Source: Vibrio penaeicida (lineage in GTDB: Bacteria > Pseudomonadota > Gammaproteobacteria > Enterobacterales > Vibrionaceae). From it: a stretch of DNA of 64,000 nt. Shown here one piece after another: positions 33,172 to 42,758 of the stretch; positions within the stretch are counted from its first letter, which is position 1; each line of letters starts with the position of its first letter. The notes under the pieces were generated by a model. That model saw only the letters and a program-made list of their open reading frames with translations, did no database searches and was not told where the DNA came from. The stretch covers positions 1 to 64,000 of the forward strand of contig NZ_JAUYVM010000026.1 of assembly GCF_030689305.1 (NCBI RefSeq), written 5' to 3'. The position numbers and the translations under genes are program-made.

Positions 33172-34762
33172 ACAAGCGCTCGCCAATCGGCTTTTGGTTA
33201 CTGTGATTTTGTTTTCGCTTATGTATTTAATACTGGCGGCAAGCTTCTTATCACTTTTTTATTTTGAGAGAGCGAGCTTGAATGTTAAAGGGATGGAAGA
33301 AAAGTTGGTACTCACCGTCTCTAATTCTGCCTCCATCGCTCTTTATGTTGATAACCCAGAAATAGCTGACGAAGTGATGAGCTCTTTACTTCTTCATGAC
33401 GAGTTTAATGGCGTGAAATTGAAGGGGTTAGATGGTGTTGAGTTTAGCCTTTCTAAGCTTGCGAGCAGTGATGAACAGTGGAAAAACTTGACTCGATTTC
33501 CCTTGGTATCCCCCGTCAAAGATGAAGTGATAGGGCATCTTCTTCTTGATGTTAACCAGAAATACTTGGATTTCGTAACGCAAGAGAAAGTGTTTATTCA
33601 GCTGGTAATGTTGGTCAGTCAGTTGTTGATGCTAATGGTGGTAACCGCGTTTGCTGTTCGTAAAGTCGTGGGTGCCCCTTTAAAGGAGTTAGCTGAAAAT
33701 CTATCTAAGGTGGAGCCTGGTCGGGACGACATGCTGCCATACAACAGTGAAAACCGAGACAATGAAATAGGTCTAGTAACCGCAAGCGTCAACCGCTTTG
33801 TAGAGGCGTCTCATCAAGCTATCGAGACTGAGAGAAATTTGCGAGCCACCATTGAGCGAATGGAACGTCACTATCGCCACATATTTGAAACGACGCAAGT
33901 TGGTATTCTTGTGTTAGATAAGAACGGTCACCTAATCCATAGTAACCCCACGTTGTTTGGTCGCCTGATAAAAGAAAGCTTTGAACTAACCGCTATCTTA
34001 GAAACTCAGCCCTTCTTTGAACATGTTTTCCAAAACCCAGAATTGGCATGGCAAATGTCGGAGCAAACTATTTCTAGTGGGGATGTGGCGGCAGGCGATT
34101 TGCGCATCAATAAAAAATACAACAATGAGCAATGGGTGCATATACTGCTGTCTGCCCACAAGGATGAACACAGCGGTGAATGGGTCATTGAAGGAATCAT
34201 GTACGACATAACCGTTCGAGTGCAAAAAGAGCGAGATACCATGTTACTCGCCTTAGAAGACAACCTTACGGGCCTAAAAAATCGTCGTGGTTGTGAGCGC
34301 TTCTTTGCCCGATTGGTCAGCCAAAAAGAGGCGGGCTACATCGCGACAATGATGGTGGACTTAGATGGGTTTAAAGACGTTAACGACACGCATGGTCACG
34401 CTGCGGGCGATGAGGTACTTTGTACTATTGCTCGGCGACTCAAGCGAGTCGCGAGGGGGCGGCAGGACGTAATCGGAAGATTAGGGGGAGACGAGTTGCT
34501 CGTTATTTTAGCGTTAGAGCATATGACCACAGATGTATTGACCGACATCGCTGAACAGATTGTTGAAATTTGTGCTCGACCTATAGAGCTACCCTCTCGC
34601 TCTTTTGTGAATATAGGTGGCAGCGTCGGTGTCTCTTATGCACGTCTTGCTGATATTGAATTCGACGCGTTGCTTCAGCAGGCGGATGAGGCAATGTACC
34701 ACGTGAAGCAAAACGGCAAGAATGGGTATGCATTTTATCGCCCAGAGCTGCGTCGAGCATAA
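33158..34762 (+). CDS. vpvC: Membrane diguanylate cyclase with HAMP and PAS, VpvC-like
   Basis: A 534-residue inner-membrane sensor. Membrane segments lie at about 12-34 and 146-168 with a periplasmic domain between, then HAMP (169-222), a short coiled coil, PAS (about 238-355) and GGDEF (about 365-530). The active-site loop is GGDEL (443-447), a tolerated variant of GGDEF, so the enzyme is likely active. The usual inhibitory RxxD site five residues upstream is not canonical (R-G-R-Q-D). VpvC of V. cholerae is a cyclase that drives biofilm and rugosity. Its start overlaps vpvB, with three tandem ATG codons. Confidence 0.8.
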   Translation: MMMNRQALANRLLVTVILFSLMYLILAASFLSLFYFERASLNVKGMEEKLVLTVSNSASIALYVDNPEIADEVMSSLLLHDEFNGVKLKGLDGVEFSLSKLASSDEQWKNLTRFPLVSPVKDEVIGHLLLDVNQKYLDFVTQEKVFIQLVMLVSQLLMLMVVTAFAVRKVVGAPLKELAENLSKVEPGRDDMLPYNSENRDNEIGLVTASVNRFVEASHQAIETERNLRATIERMERHYRHIFETTQVGILVLDKNGHLIHSNPTLFGRLIKESFELTAILETQPFFEHVFQNPELAWQMSEQTISSGDVAAGDLRINKKYNNEQWVHILLSAHKDEHSGEWVIEGIMYDITVRVQKERDTMLLALEDNLTGLKNRRGCERFFARLVSQKEAGYIATMMVDLDGFKDVNDTHGHAAGDEVLCTIARRLKRVARGRQDVIGRLGGDELLVILALEHMTTDVLTDIAEQIVEICARPIELPSRSFVNIGGSVGVSYARLADIEFDALLQQADEAMYHVKQNGKNGYAFYRPELRRA

Positions 34763-34786
34763 CGTAAAGTTTGGTTATGCTCGTTT
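34754..34786. terminator. Convergent hairpin between vpvC and varS
   Basis: A perfect 10-bp stem (CGAGCATAAC / GTTATGCTCG) overlaps the vpvC stop codon and has only a short T run (TTT) after it. It may terminate either convergent gene. Confidence 0.5.
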
Positions 34787-34833
34787 AATGATGCAAACAA
34801 ATCCGTCACTAAAGCCAACTAGCTATTGTACGC

Positions 34834-37617
34834 CTAATTGACATAATGCTGTGCGCTAGCAATGACTTTTTCCATCTCATCTTGAAGTTCAAACAGCTCC
34901 GGTTCAACCGTTTCTATATCTGAGCCGGATCTCAATGCTTTTTCTATTTCAGCGCAGACTTTTTTGAGCCTTGGTACGCCACTGTAAGAACAGCTGCCAT
35001 GGAGTTTATGAATGTGATGAATCAGTTGTTCGTTATCTTGCTCGTCACCATTAATGACGCCTTCAACAAATTGATCCACTTCTTTAATGTAATCCACCAG
35101 CATTTGCAGCATCTCTCGAGCTAAGTCTTCTTTGTTTGCCGCTTGCTTCAATGCAAGGTTCCAATCAATGATGACCGTACTGTTTCTTTCATCGGCAGAA
35201 TTGTCTGGCTGAACTTGCTCGCTAATTTCCAATTTATCGACTTGGTTTTCGTCAGTGTGGGGGCTCCAATGCACCAGCACTTGCTGAAGAATATGCTCTT
35301 CGATTGGCTTGGTTAAATAGTCGTCCATTCCTGCTTTTAGAAGGCGATCTCGCTCTCCAGCCATGGCGTGGGCGGTTACAGCAATGACAGGTGTATGAGA
35401 GTTAAGCTTGGTTTTCTTTACTTCCAAACACGCCATAACTCCATCCATTTTCGGCATTTGAATGTCCATTAAAACAATATCAAACGCTTGTTGCTGTGCA
35501 GCAGCGACGGCTTGTTCGCCATTGCTACACGTTACTACATGGTCCACTCTTTCTTTTAGCAATGCTGCAATGAGTTTAAGGTTGGCTGGGTTATCGTCCA
35601 CCGCCATGATTTTAAGCGGAAGCTTTTGCTGATGATCGACTGAGTCAATAATAGGAAGGGCCAACTCTGGAGAAGAATGGTACTGAGTGAGTGCTTGCAA
35701 TAACTTGCGTCGCGAAAGGGGTTTGGTTATGCACTGTACATGGTGCTCAGTAACCAATTGTTCAGACAATGCCAACTCGGTACTTGGTAAACCTAGTATT
35801 ATGTTGCTCGCAATTTCACGAGCCCTTGCTATCCAATGCTCAACAGAAGTGATATCGCATTTTTGGTTTGGTGGCAGGTTTAGCAACACGAACTCATGGC
35901 TTTCTATGTGCTCAGGCATACTTGAACGGTAGGTGACCAGCAGCCCTTCGTTGATTAGCTGCTGTTGAATTACGGAAGCAGCTTGCATGTTTGGTTCAAT
36001 CAGTAAGAGCTTTTTGCCTTTGAGTACTTGCGTGTCTATATCGCTAGCAACAGGCATATCGCTGGTGGCTAAACGCAAAGTAAACCAGAATGTCGAACCT
36101 TGGTGCAGTCGACTTGTTAGGCTGACTTCCCCCCCCATTTGACCTACTAACTTCTGAGTGATGACTAGACCCAGCCCCGTTCCACCATATCGGCGAGAGA
36201 TACTGGCATCGGCTTGGCTGAATGCTTGGAATAGCTGCGCTTGTTGACGCTCAGAAATACCAATACCCGTATCACGCACCATAAATTGGAGTTCTATGAA
36301 GTCTTCTTTGAACGTGCGTAGCTCGACGCTGATATCGATATTACCGCGCTCGGTAAATTTGATAGAGTTACCCACAAGGTTGGTCAGTACTTGCTGAATT
36401 CGCAACGGATCGCCTACGACACCCGCAGGAATCTTAGGATCAATCTTAAGTGTAAGTTCCAGCCCTTTCTCATGAGCGCTGGTGGCTTGCAAACTCGCGA
36501 CTTCTTCAAGGCATTCTTGGAAATCGAATGGAATATTTTCTAGCGCCAACTTCCCTGCTTCAAGTTTCGAGAAATCGAGAATGTCATTGATGATACTCAG
36601 TAAGTTGTTGGCACTGCGCTCAATCGTTTGGAGGTAGTCCTGCTGGCTAGACGATAAGCGAGTTTTTAGCATTTGTCTGGTAAAGCCAATCACACCATTT
36701 AAAGGCGTTCTGAGTTCGTGAGACATATTCGCTAAGAATTCGGATTTTACTCGTGCGGCTTCTTGCGCACGTTTTTTCGCAATATCCAACTCAACATTCT
36801 GAATCTCAAGCTGTTCGAGTGTTTCACGCAGATCCGACGTTGCCTGATCGATGCTGTGTTGCATCTCAACATGGTATTCAGACAGTGACATCGCCATCGC
36901 GTTGATGCCGTTTTTTAAGGCGTCTAACTCACCATGCATTTTCCCTTCGATTCGCACATCTAAGTGACCGCGTCGAATTCGATCCACCATGTTCTTCATA
37001 TGAGTGATAGGCAAGGTCACATCGCGCATAAGGCGGTAAGCAAATAGAGCCGACAGACCTAACCCCAAAATTAACACCAATAACGCGGCAAAAATTTCTT
37101 GGTATTGCTGCAATCGAACCGCAGATAAGTCGAGTTCAATCGCGATATAGCCCAACGCTTGGTTAAGCTCGGTTTGAGGTCCATTGGAATCGGCGTATTT
37201 TCCTTCTGCCAGAATAGGTGTGCGTATAACCAAGTCGGTGTCGACCAAGTCAATCGTGCTGAGTAATGGTATGGGCTGATCTTTGGGAAACGTTAACGAC
37301 TCGAAATCTGGGTGGAAATTAGATGTTACAAACAAATCATGATCGGATGTGAAAACGGCAATACTCCGAACGATGTCGGAATTCTTTCGGTGGGCGTAGC
37401 TTATTAATCGACGAACGGCCTCTCGACTGCGCTGATCCATGCCGATTTCACTGGCGATAGCGATAGGTTCAATAATGCTTTTACCGGTTGAAATCAGTTG
37501 TGATTCAAGGTCGTTATAGCGATTGGACGTAAAGAAGGCGCTCAGCAATAGACCGACAATAAGAGTTGGGGCTAAGGTGAGGGTAATTACGCGTGCTCTT
37601 AAGCCGTATCGTGTCAT
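34834..37617 (-). CDS. varS: Hybrid sensor histidine kinase BarA/VarS
   Basis: Inner-membrane tripartite kinase at the top of the BarA-UvrY/VarS-VarA pathway that drives CsrB-type sRNAs. Membrane segments lie at about residues 10-28 and 175-195, then HAMP (196-248), HisKA with His300 in SHELRTPLNG, HATPase (about 410-525, DTGIGISERQQ), a degenerate middle receiver region (about 535-640), a true receiver domain (about 670-790, LMDIQMPKMDGV) and a C-terminal Hpt domain with HKLHGSCSYSG. Length 927. The position next to rlmD-relA matches the V. cholerae varS locus and E. coli barA-rlmD-relA. Confidence 0.94.
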   Translation of the reverse strand: MTRYGLRARVITLTLAPTLIVGLLLSAFFTSNRYNDLESQLISTGKSIIEPIAIASEIGMDQRSREAVRRLISYAHRKNSDIVRSIAVFTSDHDLFVTSNFHPDFESLTFPKDQPIPLLSTIDLVDTDLVIRTPILAEGKYADSNGPQTELNQALGYIAIELDLSAVRLQQYQEIFAALLVLILGLGLSALFAYRLMRDVTLPITHMKNMVDRIRRGHLDVRIEGKMHGELDALKNGINAMAMSLSEYHVEMQHSIDQATSDLRETLEQLEIQNVELDIAKKRAQEAARVKSEFLANMSHELRTPLNGVIGFTRQMLKTRLSSSQQDYLQTIERSANNLLSIINDILDFSKLEAGKLALENIPFDFQECLEEVASLQATSAHEKGLELTLKIDPKIPAGVVGDPLRIQQVLTNLVGNSIKFTERGNIDISVELRTFKEDFIELQFMVRDTGIGISERQQAQLFQAFSQADASISRRYGGTGLGLVITQKLVGQMGGEVSLTSRLHQGSTFWFTLRLATSDMPVASDIDTQVLKGKKLLLIEPNMQAASVIQQQLINEGLLVTYRSSMPEHIESHEFVLLNLPPNQKCDITSVEHWIARAREIASNIILGLPSTELALSEQLVTEHHVQCITKPLSRRKLLQALTQYHSSPELALPIIDSVDHQQKLPLKIMAVDDNPANLKLIAALLKERVDHVVTCSNGEQAVAAAQQQAFDIVLMDIQMPKMDGVMACLEVKKTKLNSHTPVIAVTAHAMAGERDRLLKAGMDDYLTKPIEEHILQQVLVHWSPHTDENQVDKLEISEQVQPDNSADERNSTVIIDWNLALKQAANKEDLAREMLQMLVDYIKEVDQFVEGVINGDEQDNEQLIHHIHKLHGSCSYSGVPRLKKVCAEIEKALRSGSDIETVEPELFELQDEMEKVIASAQHYVN

Positions 37618-37819
37618 GTTCTCATTACTGTCTGGATATGGGAAAATAGAAGCTAATGGCTCAAGCTTTCTTGCATTACGTAAGACCAGTTAAGCTATAC
37701 AACCCATTATAAACGAAGAAACGGTTAGCTTAATCAAGTCTGCCGAATTCGACAATCTCTGAGGGGGGAAATAGTGACCCTGAATGAGAAAACACTGAAG
37801 CAAAATAGGCAATTAAAGT

Positions 37820-39139
37820 ATGGCGCGTTTTTATCAGCCAAAGAAAAAATCATCTGTTGAAACTAAGCATCAGGTTTTCAACATCGAAAAGCTCGACCAT
37901 CATGGGGCGGGCATTGCTTATCATAACAAGCGACCTGTATTTATTGATGGTGCGTTGCCCGGTGAATCGGTTGTGGGCCAGTTTACCGAGCAAAAAAGTA
38001 AATTTTCACGCGCAAAACTCATCAAGATAAAGAAAGACAGCCCAGAGCGAGTCAGCCCGTTTTGCAAACACTATGAGTCATGTGGTGGCTGTAACCTTCA
38101 GCATTTGGAGCAAACGGCTCAAGTCGAATACAAAAACCAGACACTACAACAGCTGATGAAAAAGTTTTCAGGCAGTGAGCTAGCCCTTGAAAAAGAAGTA
38201 ACAGGCGCAAGTGTGGGTTACCGCCGCCGCGCTCGAATTAGTGTGCAGGTAGATAAAAAAACGCGTGAGCTGAATTTTGGCTTTCGTGAAAAAATGAGTA
38301 AACGCATTGCGAATGTTGATAGCTGCGCTGTGCTTGCCCCAGAACTAGAAGCGCTATTGGTGCCCACAAAAAACTTACTCAGTTCTTTTTCTCGAAAGGA
38401 AAGTATTGGGCATGTTGAACTCGTAAAAGCAGACAACACTCTAGTATTTTTGCTTCGCCATACTTCTGAATTGAGTGACAAAGACCAGAAACAGTTGGTG
38501 GCATTTGCAGAAGAGCACGCTCTTACCCTATATCTAATGCCAGCAGCAGATGTGTTGAACAAAGTATCTGGCGTGCAGCCTTTCTATAAAGAAGTGGGGG
38601 TTGAATTGCCGTTTGAGCCAACAAACTTCATTCAAGTGAATGCTCAAGTGAACGAGAAAATGGTTGCTCAAGCCTTAACATGGTTGAACACAAAAGCTGA
38701 TGAGCGTGTGTTGGACCTATTCTGTGGGCTTGGTAATTTCAGTTTGCCGTTAGCGAAACAAGCGGGCTCCGTCATTGGTGTGGAAGGTATTCAAGATATG
38801 GTGGATGTTGCTACCAACAATGCGACCTTAAACCAGCTCAGCAATGTCCAATTTTATCAAGCTAACTTAGAAGAAGACATGTCCAAAGCGCCATGGGCAA
38901 GCAAGCGATTTGATAAAATATTGCTCGATCCCGCACGTGCAGGTGCAGCAGGTATTGTCGATCAACTTTCGCGATTAGGAGCGAAAGCGGTCGTGTATGT
39001 TTCCTGTAATCCTGCTACGCTTGCACGTGACAGTCAGAGCTTACTTGAACAAGGCTACAAACTTAAAAAAATCGGGATGCTTGATATGTTTCCCCATACC
39101 AGCCATTTAGAAAGCATGGCGCTATTTGAAAAAGATTAA
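37820..39139 (+). CDS. rlmD: 23S rRNA (uracil(1939)-C5)-methyltransferase RlmD
   Basis: SAM-dependent methyltransferase with a 4Fe-4S cluster (formerly RumA). An N-terminal TRAM domain, the cluster Cys motif CKHYESCGGCNLQH, a further Cys in VDSCAVL, the SAM motif LDLFCGLGNFSLPLA and the catalytic Cys in VSCNPATLARD are all present. Length 439. It is divergent from varS and upstream of relA, the conserved barA-rlmD-relA order. Confidence 0.95.
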   Translation: MARFYQPKKKSSVETKHQVFNIEKLDHHGAGIAYHNKRPVFIDGALPGESVVGQFTEQKSKFSRAKLIKIKKDSPERVSPFCKHYESCGGCNLQHLEQTAQVEYKNQTLQQLMKKFSGSELALEKEVTGASVGYRRRARISVQVDKKTRELNFGFREKMSKRIANVDSCAVLAPELEALLVPTKNLLSSFSRKESIGHVELVKADNTLVFLLRHTSELSDKDQKQLVAFAEEHALTLYLMPAADVLNKVSGVQPFYKEVGVELPFEPTNFIQVNAQVNEKMVAQALTWLNTKADERVLDLFCGLGNFSLPLAKQAGSVIGVEGIQDMVDVATNNATLNQLSNVQFYQANLEEDMSKAPWASKRFDKILLDPARAGAAGIVDQLSRLGAKAVVYVSCNPATLARDSQSLLEQGYKLKKIGMLDMFPHTSHLESMALFEKD

Positions 39140-39223
39140 CTTCACGCATACTAGGTCAACAAACCCTAATATCTGTCAAAGCACGGTAATGTTCCGCCGC
39201 TTGGATATTTTGCTGGAGAATCG

Positions 39224-39240
39224 ACAGGTGACTTACCTGT
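39224..39240 (+). other. Small hairpin in the relA leader
   Basis: ACAGGT-GACTT-ACCTGT forms a 6-bp stem about 28 bases before the relA start codon. It has no T tract; it may affect translation or have no function. Confidence 0.25.
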
Positions 39241-39267
39241 ATGTCTGTTGCTAGATAGGAAAGAAAC

Positions 39268-41487
39268 ATGGTCGCTGTACGCGGTGCGCATTTAAATACT
39301 GAAGAATTTGAATTAGACAGTTGGATAGCCAGCTTAAAACAAGATGAAAAAACCAGTCATAAGTTGCTGGCGGTTTATCATCACTGTGAAGAGCTTCTCA
39401 GTGATGAATCCCAAGCGCAGCTATTACTGTGGCGCGGTCGAGAGATGATCGAAATTCTCATCACTTTGTCTATGGATGCGCCGACGCTCATTTCTGCTCA
39501 ACTATTCCCAGTGGTCACATCCGGCTTTTATGACCGCGAAGAGTTAACAGAAAAATATGGCAAAGAGACATTAAAGCTGATCGATGGTGTCGAAGAAATG
39601 GCGGCAATCGGACAACTCAATGTCACGCTGGATGGTTCGGCAGCGTCTGGACAAGTTGATAACGTACGACGAATGCTTCTAGCAATGGTTGACGATTTCA
39701 GGTGCGTCGTCATTAAGCTCTCTGAGCGGATTTGTAATTTACGCGAAGTGAAAGACGAGTCTGATGAAGTGCGTCAGGCTGCAGCAAAAGAATGTGCCAA
39801 CATATACGCCCCTTTAGCCAACCGCTTGGGCATTGGTCAGCTAAAGTGGGAAATTGAAGATTACGCTTTTCGCTATAAGCATTCAAAAACCTACAAACAA
39901 ATTGCCAAACAACTGTCAGAAAGACGCATTGTTCGTGAACAATACATTGATGATTTTGTCACGGATCTATCCAAAGAAATGAAAGTCTGTAGTATCAATG
40001 CAGAAGTCAGTGGTCGTCCGAAACACATATACAGTATTTGGCGAAAAATGCAGAAAAAGAGCTTAGCTTTTGATGAGCTCTTTGATGTTCGAGCAGTACG
40101 TATTATTGCCGAAAAACTGCAAGACTGCTATGCCGCTCTAGGGGTCGTGCACACCAAATACAAACACTTACCGAGTGAATTTGATGACTACGTTGCCAAC
40201 CCGAAACCTAACGGCTACCAATCCATTCATACGGTGATTTTAGGCCCAGAAGGCAAAACCATCGAGATCCAAATCCGAACCAAGCAAATGCATGAAGATT
40301 CGGAGCTTGGAGTCGCAGCGCACTGGAAATACAAAGAAGGCGCGTCAAGCGGTCGCAGTGGCTATGATGAGAAGATCACATGGCTACGTAAACTTCTGGA
40401 TTGGCAGGAAGAAATGTCCGATTCCGGTGAAATGCTGGATGAATTACGAAGCCAGGTCTTTGATGACCGCGTTTATGCCTTTACCCCACGAGGTGATGTG
40501 GTCGATTTGCCGATGGGCGCAACGCCACTAGATTTTGCATATCACATTCATTCAGAAGTCGGGCATCGTTGTATCGGCGCAAAGGTGGCGGGGCGAATTG
40601 TGCCATTTACGCACAAACTTACCATGGGTGACCAAGTTGAAATCATCACCTCAAAGGAGCCAAATCCGTCTCGTGACTGGTTAAACCCTTCACTAGGATT
40701 CGTGCACTCTGGTCGTGCACGCGCCAAAATAAATGCATGGTTCCGTAAGCAAAGCCGAGAGAAAAACCTTGAGGCAGGGCGTGAAATATTAGAAACCGAA
40801 TTAGCGAAAATCGGTGCATCTCTAAAAGATGCCGACCAATATGCGCTGAAACGATTCAATGTGAATACGCCAGATGAGCTCTATGCCGGTATCGGCAGCG
40901 GCGATTTGAGAATCAATCAAATCGTCAATCACATCAATGCATTGGTGAATAAACCCACCGCCGAAGAAGAAGATAAACAAGCGCTAGAACGCCTTCAGGA
41001 AAAAGAGAACAAAGCCCCAGCCCAAAGCCGCCCGAAAAAGGACGCAGTGGTTGTTGAAGGTGTGGACAACCTAATGACCCACTTGGCACGTTGTTGCCAG
41101 CCCATTCCCGGAGACGAAATCTCAGGCTACATCACACAAGGGCGTGGTATTTCTGTTCACCGAAGTGACTGTGAACAACTTGAGGAGCTAAGGCACCATG
41201 CGCCAGAGCGTATCATTGATACCGTCTGGGGAAGTGGTTTCGTTGGTTCCTACATCATTACAGTTCGGGTTGAAGGTCTAGAGCGAGGTGGCTTGCTAAA
41301 AGACATCACCACCTTGTTTGCCAATGAGAAAATCAAAGTCACCAGCATGAAAAGCCGGACGGATTACAAAAAGCAAATGTCGATAATGGATTTCGATTTA
41401 GAAGTCACCAATGTGGAAATATTTACGCGAGTGACGAAGCGAGTTGAGCAGATCAAGGATGTGATGTCGGTGAAACGTCTCGGCTAA
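39268..41487 (+). CDS. relA: (p)ppGpp synthetase I RelA
   Basis: Ribosome-associated enzyme that makes (p)ppGpp when uncharged tRNA enters the A site. The inactive HD-like domain (no HD pair), the synthetase domain (KHIYSIWRKMQKK, YVANPKPNGYQSIHTVI), TGS (VYAFTPRGDVVDLPMGATPLDFAY), the zinc-finger/CC region (LMTHLARCCQPIPGDEISGY) and C-terminal ACT are visible. Length 739 (E. coli 744). The lack of the His/Asp hydrolase motif distinguishes it from SpoT. The start follows a GGAAAG ribosome site. Confidence 0.96.
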   Translation: MVAVRGAHLNTEEFELDSWIASLKQDEKTSHKLLAVYHHCEELLSDESQAQLLLWRGREMIEILITLSMDAPTLISAQLFPVVTSGFYDREELTEKYGKETLKLIDGVEEMAAIGQLNVTLDGSAASGQVDNVRRMLLAMVDDFRCVVIKLSERICNLREVKDESDEVRQAAAKECANIYAPLANRLGIGQLKWEIEDYAFRYKHSKTYKQIAKQLSERRIVREQYIDDFVTDLSKEMKVCSINAEVSGRPKHIYSIWRKMQKKSLAFDELFDVRAVRIIAEKLQDCYAALGVVHTKYKHLPSEFDDYVANPKPNGYQSIHTVILGPEGKTIEIQIRTKQMHEDSELGVAAHWKYKEGASSGRSGYDEKITWLRKLLDWQEEMSDSGEMLDELRSQVFDDRVYAFTPRGDVVDLPMGATPLDFAYHIHSEVGHRCIGAKVAGRIVPFTHKLTMGDQVEIITSKEPNPSRDWLNPSLGFVHSGRARAKINAWFRKQSREKNLEAGREILETELAKIGASLKDADQYALKRFNVNTPDELYAGIGSGDLRINQIVNHINALVNKPTAEEEDKQALERLQEKENKAPAQSRPKKDAVVVEGVDNLMTHLARCCQPIPGDEISGYITQGRGISVHRSDCEQLEELRHHAPERIIDTVWGSGFVGSYIITVRVEGLERGGLLKDITTLFANEKIKVTSMKSRTDYKKQMSIMDFDLEVTNVEIFTRVTKRVEQIKDVMSVKRLG

Positions 41488-41501
41488 TGTTTACGTCGTA
41501 T

Positions 41502-41605
41502 TTGGATTTCTAACGGCGTTGGTTTCACTTGTTTCGCTCCATCACATAGGCGAGCTATGCTCAGGAGACTTACAAGATTACCACCTTGTTAGAAGAACCA
41601 ACTAC
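41502..41605. repeat. Imperfect palindromic element after relA
   Basis: TTGGATTTCTAAC near 41503-41514 and, inverted, GTTAGAAGAACCAAC near 41588-41602 form the outer arms of an imperfect palindrome of about 100 bases, with CACTTGT / ACAAG further in. It has no coding potential and looks like a dispersed intergenic repeat; the rest of the relA-mazG gap holds only a terminator. Confidence 0.45.
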
Positions 41606-41655
41606 TTAGTAAAAATGAAAGTAGTCTTTCCCTAAAGTACGGGAAGAATGAAAAA

Positions 41656-41690
41656 ATAAAGGTGAGTGGTTATGCTGCTCACCTTTTTTG
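41656..41690 (+). terminator. Terminator before mazG
   Basis: The stem AAAGGTGAG / CTCACCTTT is followed by four further T residues. It probably ends the relA transcript, about 170 bases after its stop. Confidence 0.85.
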
Positions 41691-41737
41691 TTTAGAGATT
41701 TCCTAATTTAGAAAATTTGTATTTAAAGGACAGAGAA

Positions 41738-42544
41738 ATGAGTCATCCAATTGAACAGCTTAAGCAAATTATGGAACAGCTAAGAGATCCGGATGGGGGC
41801 TGTCCTTGGGATTTGAAGCAGGACTTTGACAGTATTGTGCCTCATACCATTGAAGAAACGTACGAAGTGGTGGATGCCATTCATAAGCGTGATTGGAGCA
41901 ACTTGAAAGAAGAGTTGGGTGATTTACTGTTTCAGGTTATCTTCTACAGTCAATTGGCAAAAGAACAAGATTTGTTCGATTTTGATGATGTAGTAGAAGG
42001 TGTGAATGAAAAATTGACTCGACGTCATCCACATGTTTTTTCTGATGCAGAATTTGCCACCGACGCTGAAATCAATGCGAACTGGGAGCAAGAGAAAGCC
42101 AAGGAAAAAGCGGAGAAAGGCATCTCTGACGCCAGCATTCTCGACGCCGTGCCCACGTCTTTACCCGCGATGTCCCGAGCAAATAAAATTCAGAAAAAAT
42201 GCGCCCAATACGGATTTGACTGGAAAACGTTAGGTCCCGTCGTTGATAAGGTTCAAGAAGAAATCGATGAGGTCATGGAAGAAGCGCTGCAAGTCACGCC
42301 CGATCAAAATTTAGTGGAAGAGGAATTGGGTGACTTACTCTTTGCTGTAGTCAATTTCTCTCGTCATTTGAACGCAAATCCTGAATCTGCGCTCAGCAAA
42401 GCCAACACTAAATTTGAACGCCGCTTCAGGCTGGTGGAAGAGAAAGTACGAGCGGAAGGCAAAGTCCTTGGGGAGTGTTCTCTTGAAGAACTCGATACGC
42501 TTTGGGACGAAGTTAAAGTGGATGAAAAAAGAAAAAGCGGATAA
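41738..42544 (+). CDS. mazG: Nucleoside triphosphate pyrophosphohydrolase MazG
   Basis: Hydrolyses (d)NTPs to monophosphates; in E. coli it lowers ppGpp and counters MazEF. It has two tandem MazG domains: EETYEVVDAIHKRDWSNLKEELGDLLFQ (in part) near the N-terminus and VQEEIDEVMEE...EEELGDLLFAVVN near the C-terminus. Length 268. The ATG at 41738 (MSHPIEQL) has AAAGGA eight bases ahead. It is downstream of relA but separated by a terminator; in E. coli mazEF lies between them, here it is absent. Confidence 0.95.
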   Translation: MSHPIEQLKQIMEQLRDPDGGCPWDLKQDFDSIVPHTIEETYEVVDAIHKRDWSNLKEELGDLLFQVIFYSQLAKEQDLFDFDDVVEGVNEKLTRRHPHVFSDAEFATDAEINANWEQEKAKEKAEKGISDASILDAVPTSLPAMSRANKIQKKCAQYGFDWKTLGPVVDKVQEEIDEVMEEALQVTPDQNLVEEELGDLLFAVVNFSRHLNANPESALSKANTKFERRFRLVEEKVRAEGKVLGECSLEELDTLWDEVKVDEKRKSG

Positions 42545-42674
42545 TTCACTGGTTCTACAATGCTGAAAAACACGAATTTCTTTTGTAGTAGCACGTAATG
42601 TTATCTAACGTATTGAAGTTTGCTGATTTGATTTGAAGCAAAAAATAAAAATATTGAGTGTGATAAGTTTCACG

Positions 42675-42703
42675 TTGTGGCGGTAACGGCCTTCTGGTAT
42701 ATT
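42675..42703 (+). promoter_or_regulatory. Probable sigma-70 promoter of pyrG
   Basis: TTGTGG at 42675-42680 and TATATT at 42698-42703 are separated by 17 bases, giving a start of transcription near 42711, about 48 bases before the pyrG ATG. Confidence 0.55.
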
Positions 42704-42758
42704 TGCATCCCGTCCAGAAGAATTCCATTTCCCTCATTCAACCAATTTCAGGTTAAAC

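Noticed and set aside
41488..41737. Search for mazEF toxin-antitoxin genes between relA and mazG
   Set aside because: E. coli has mazEF here, but no open frame of suitable size exists; only a palindrome and terminator are present.
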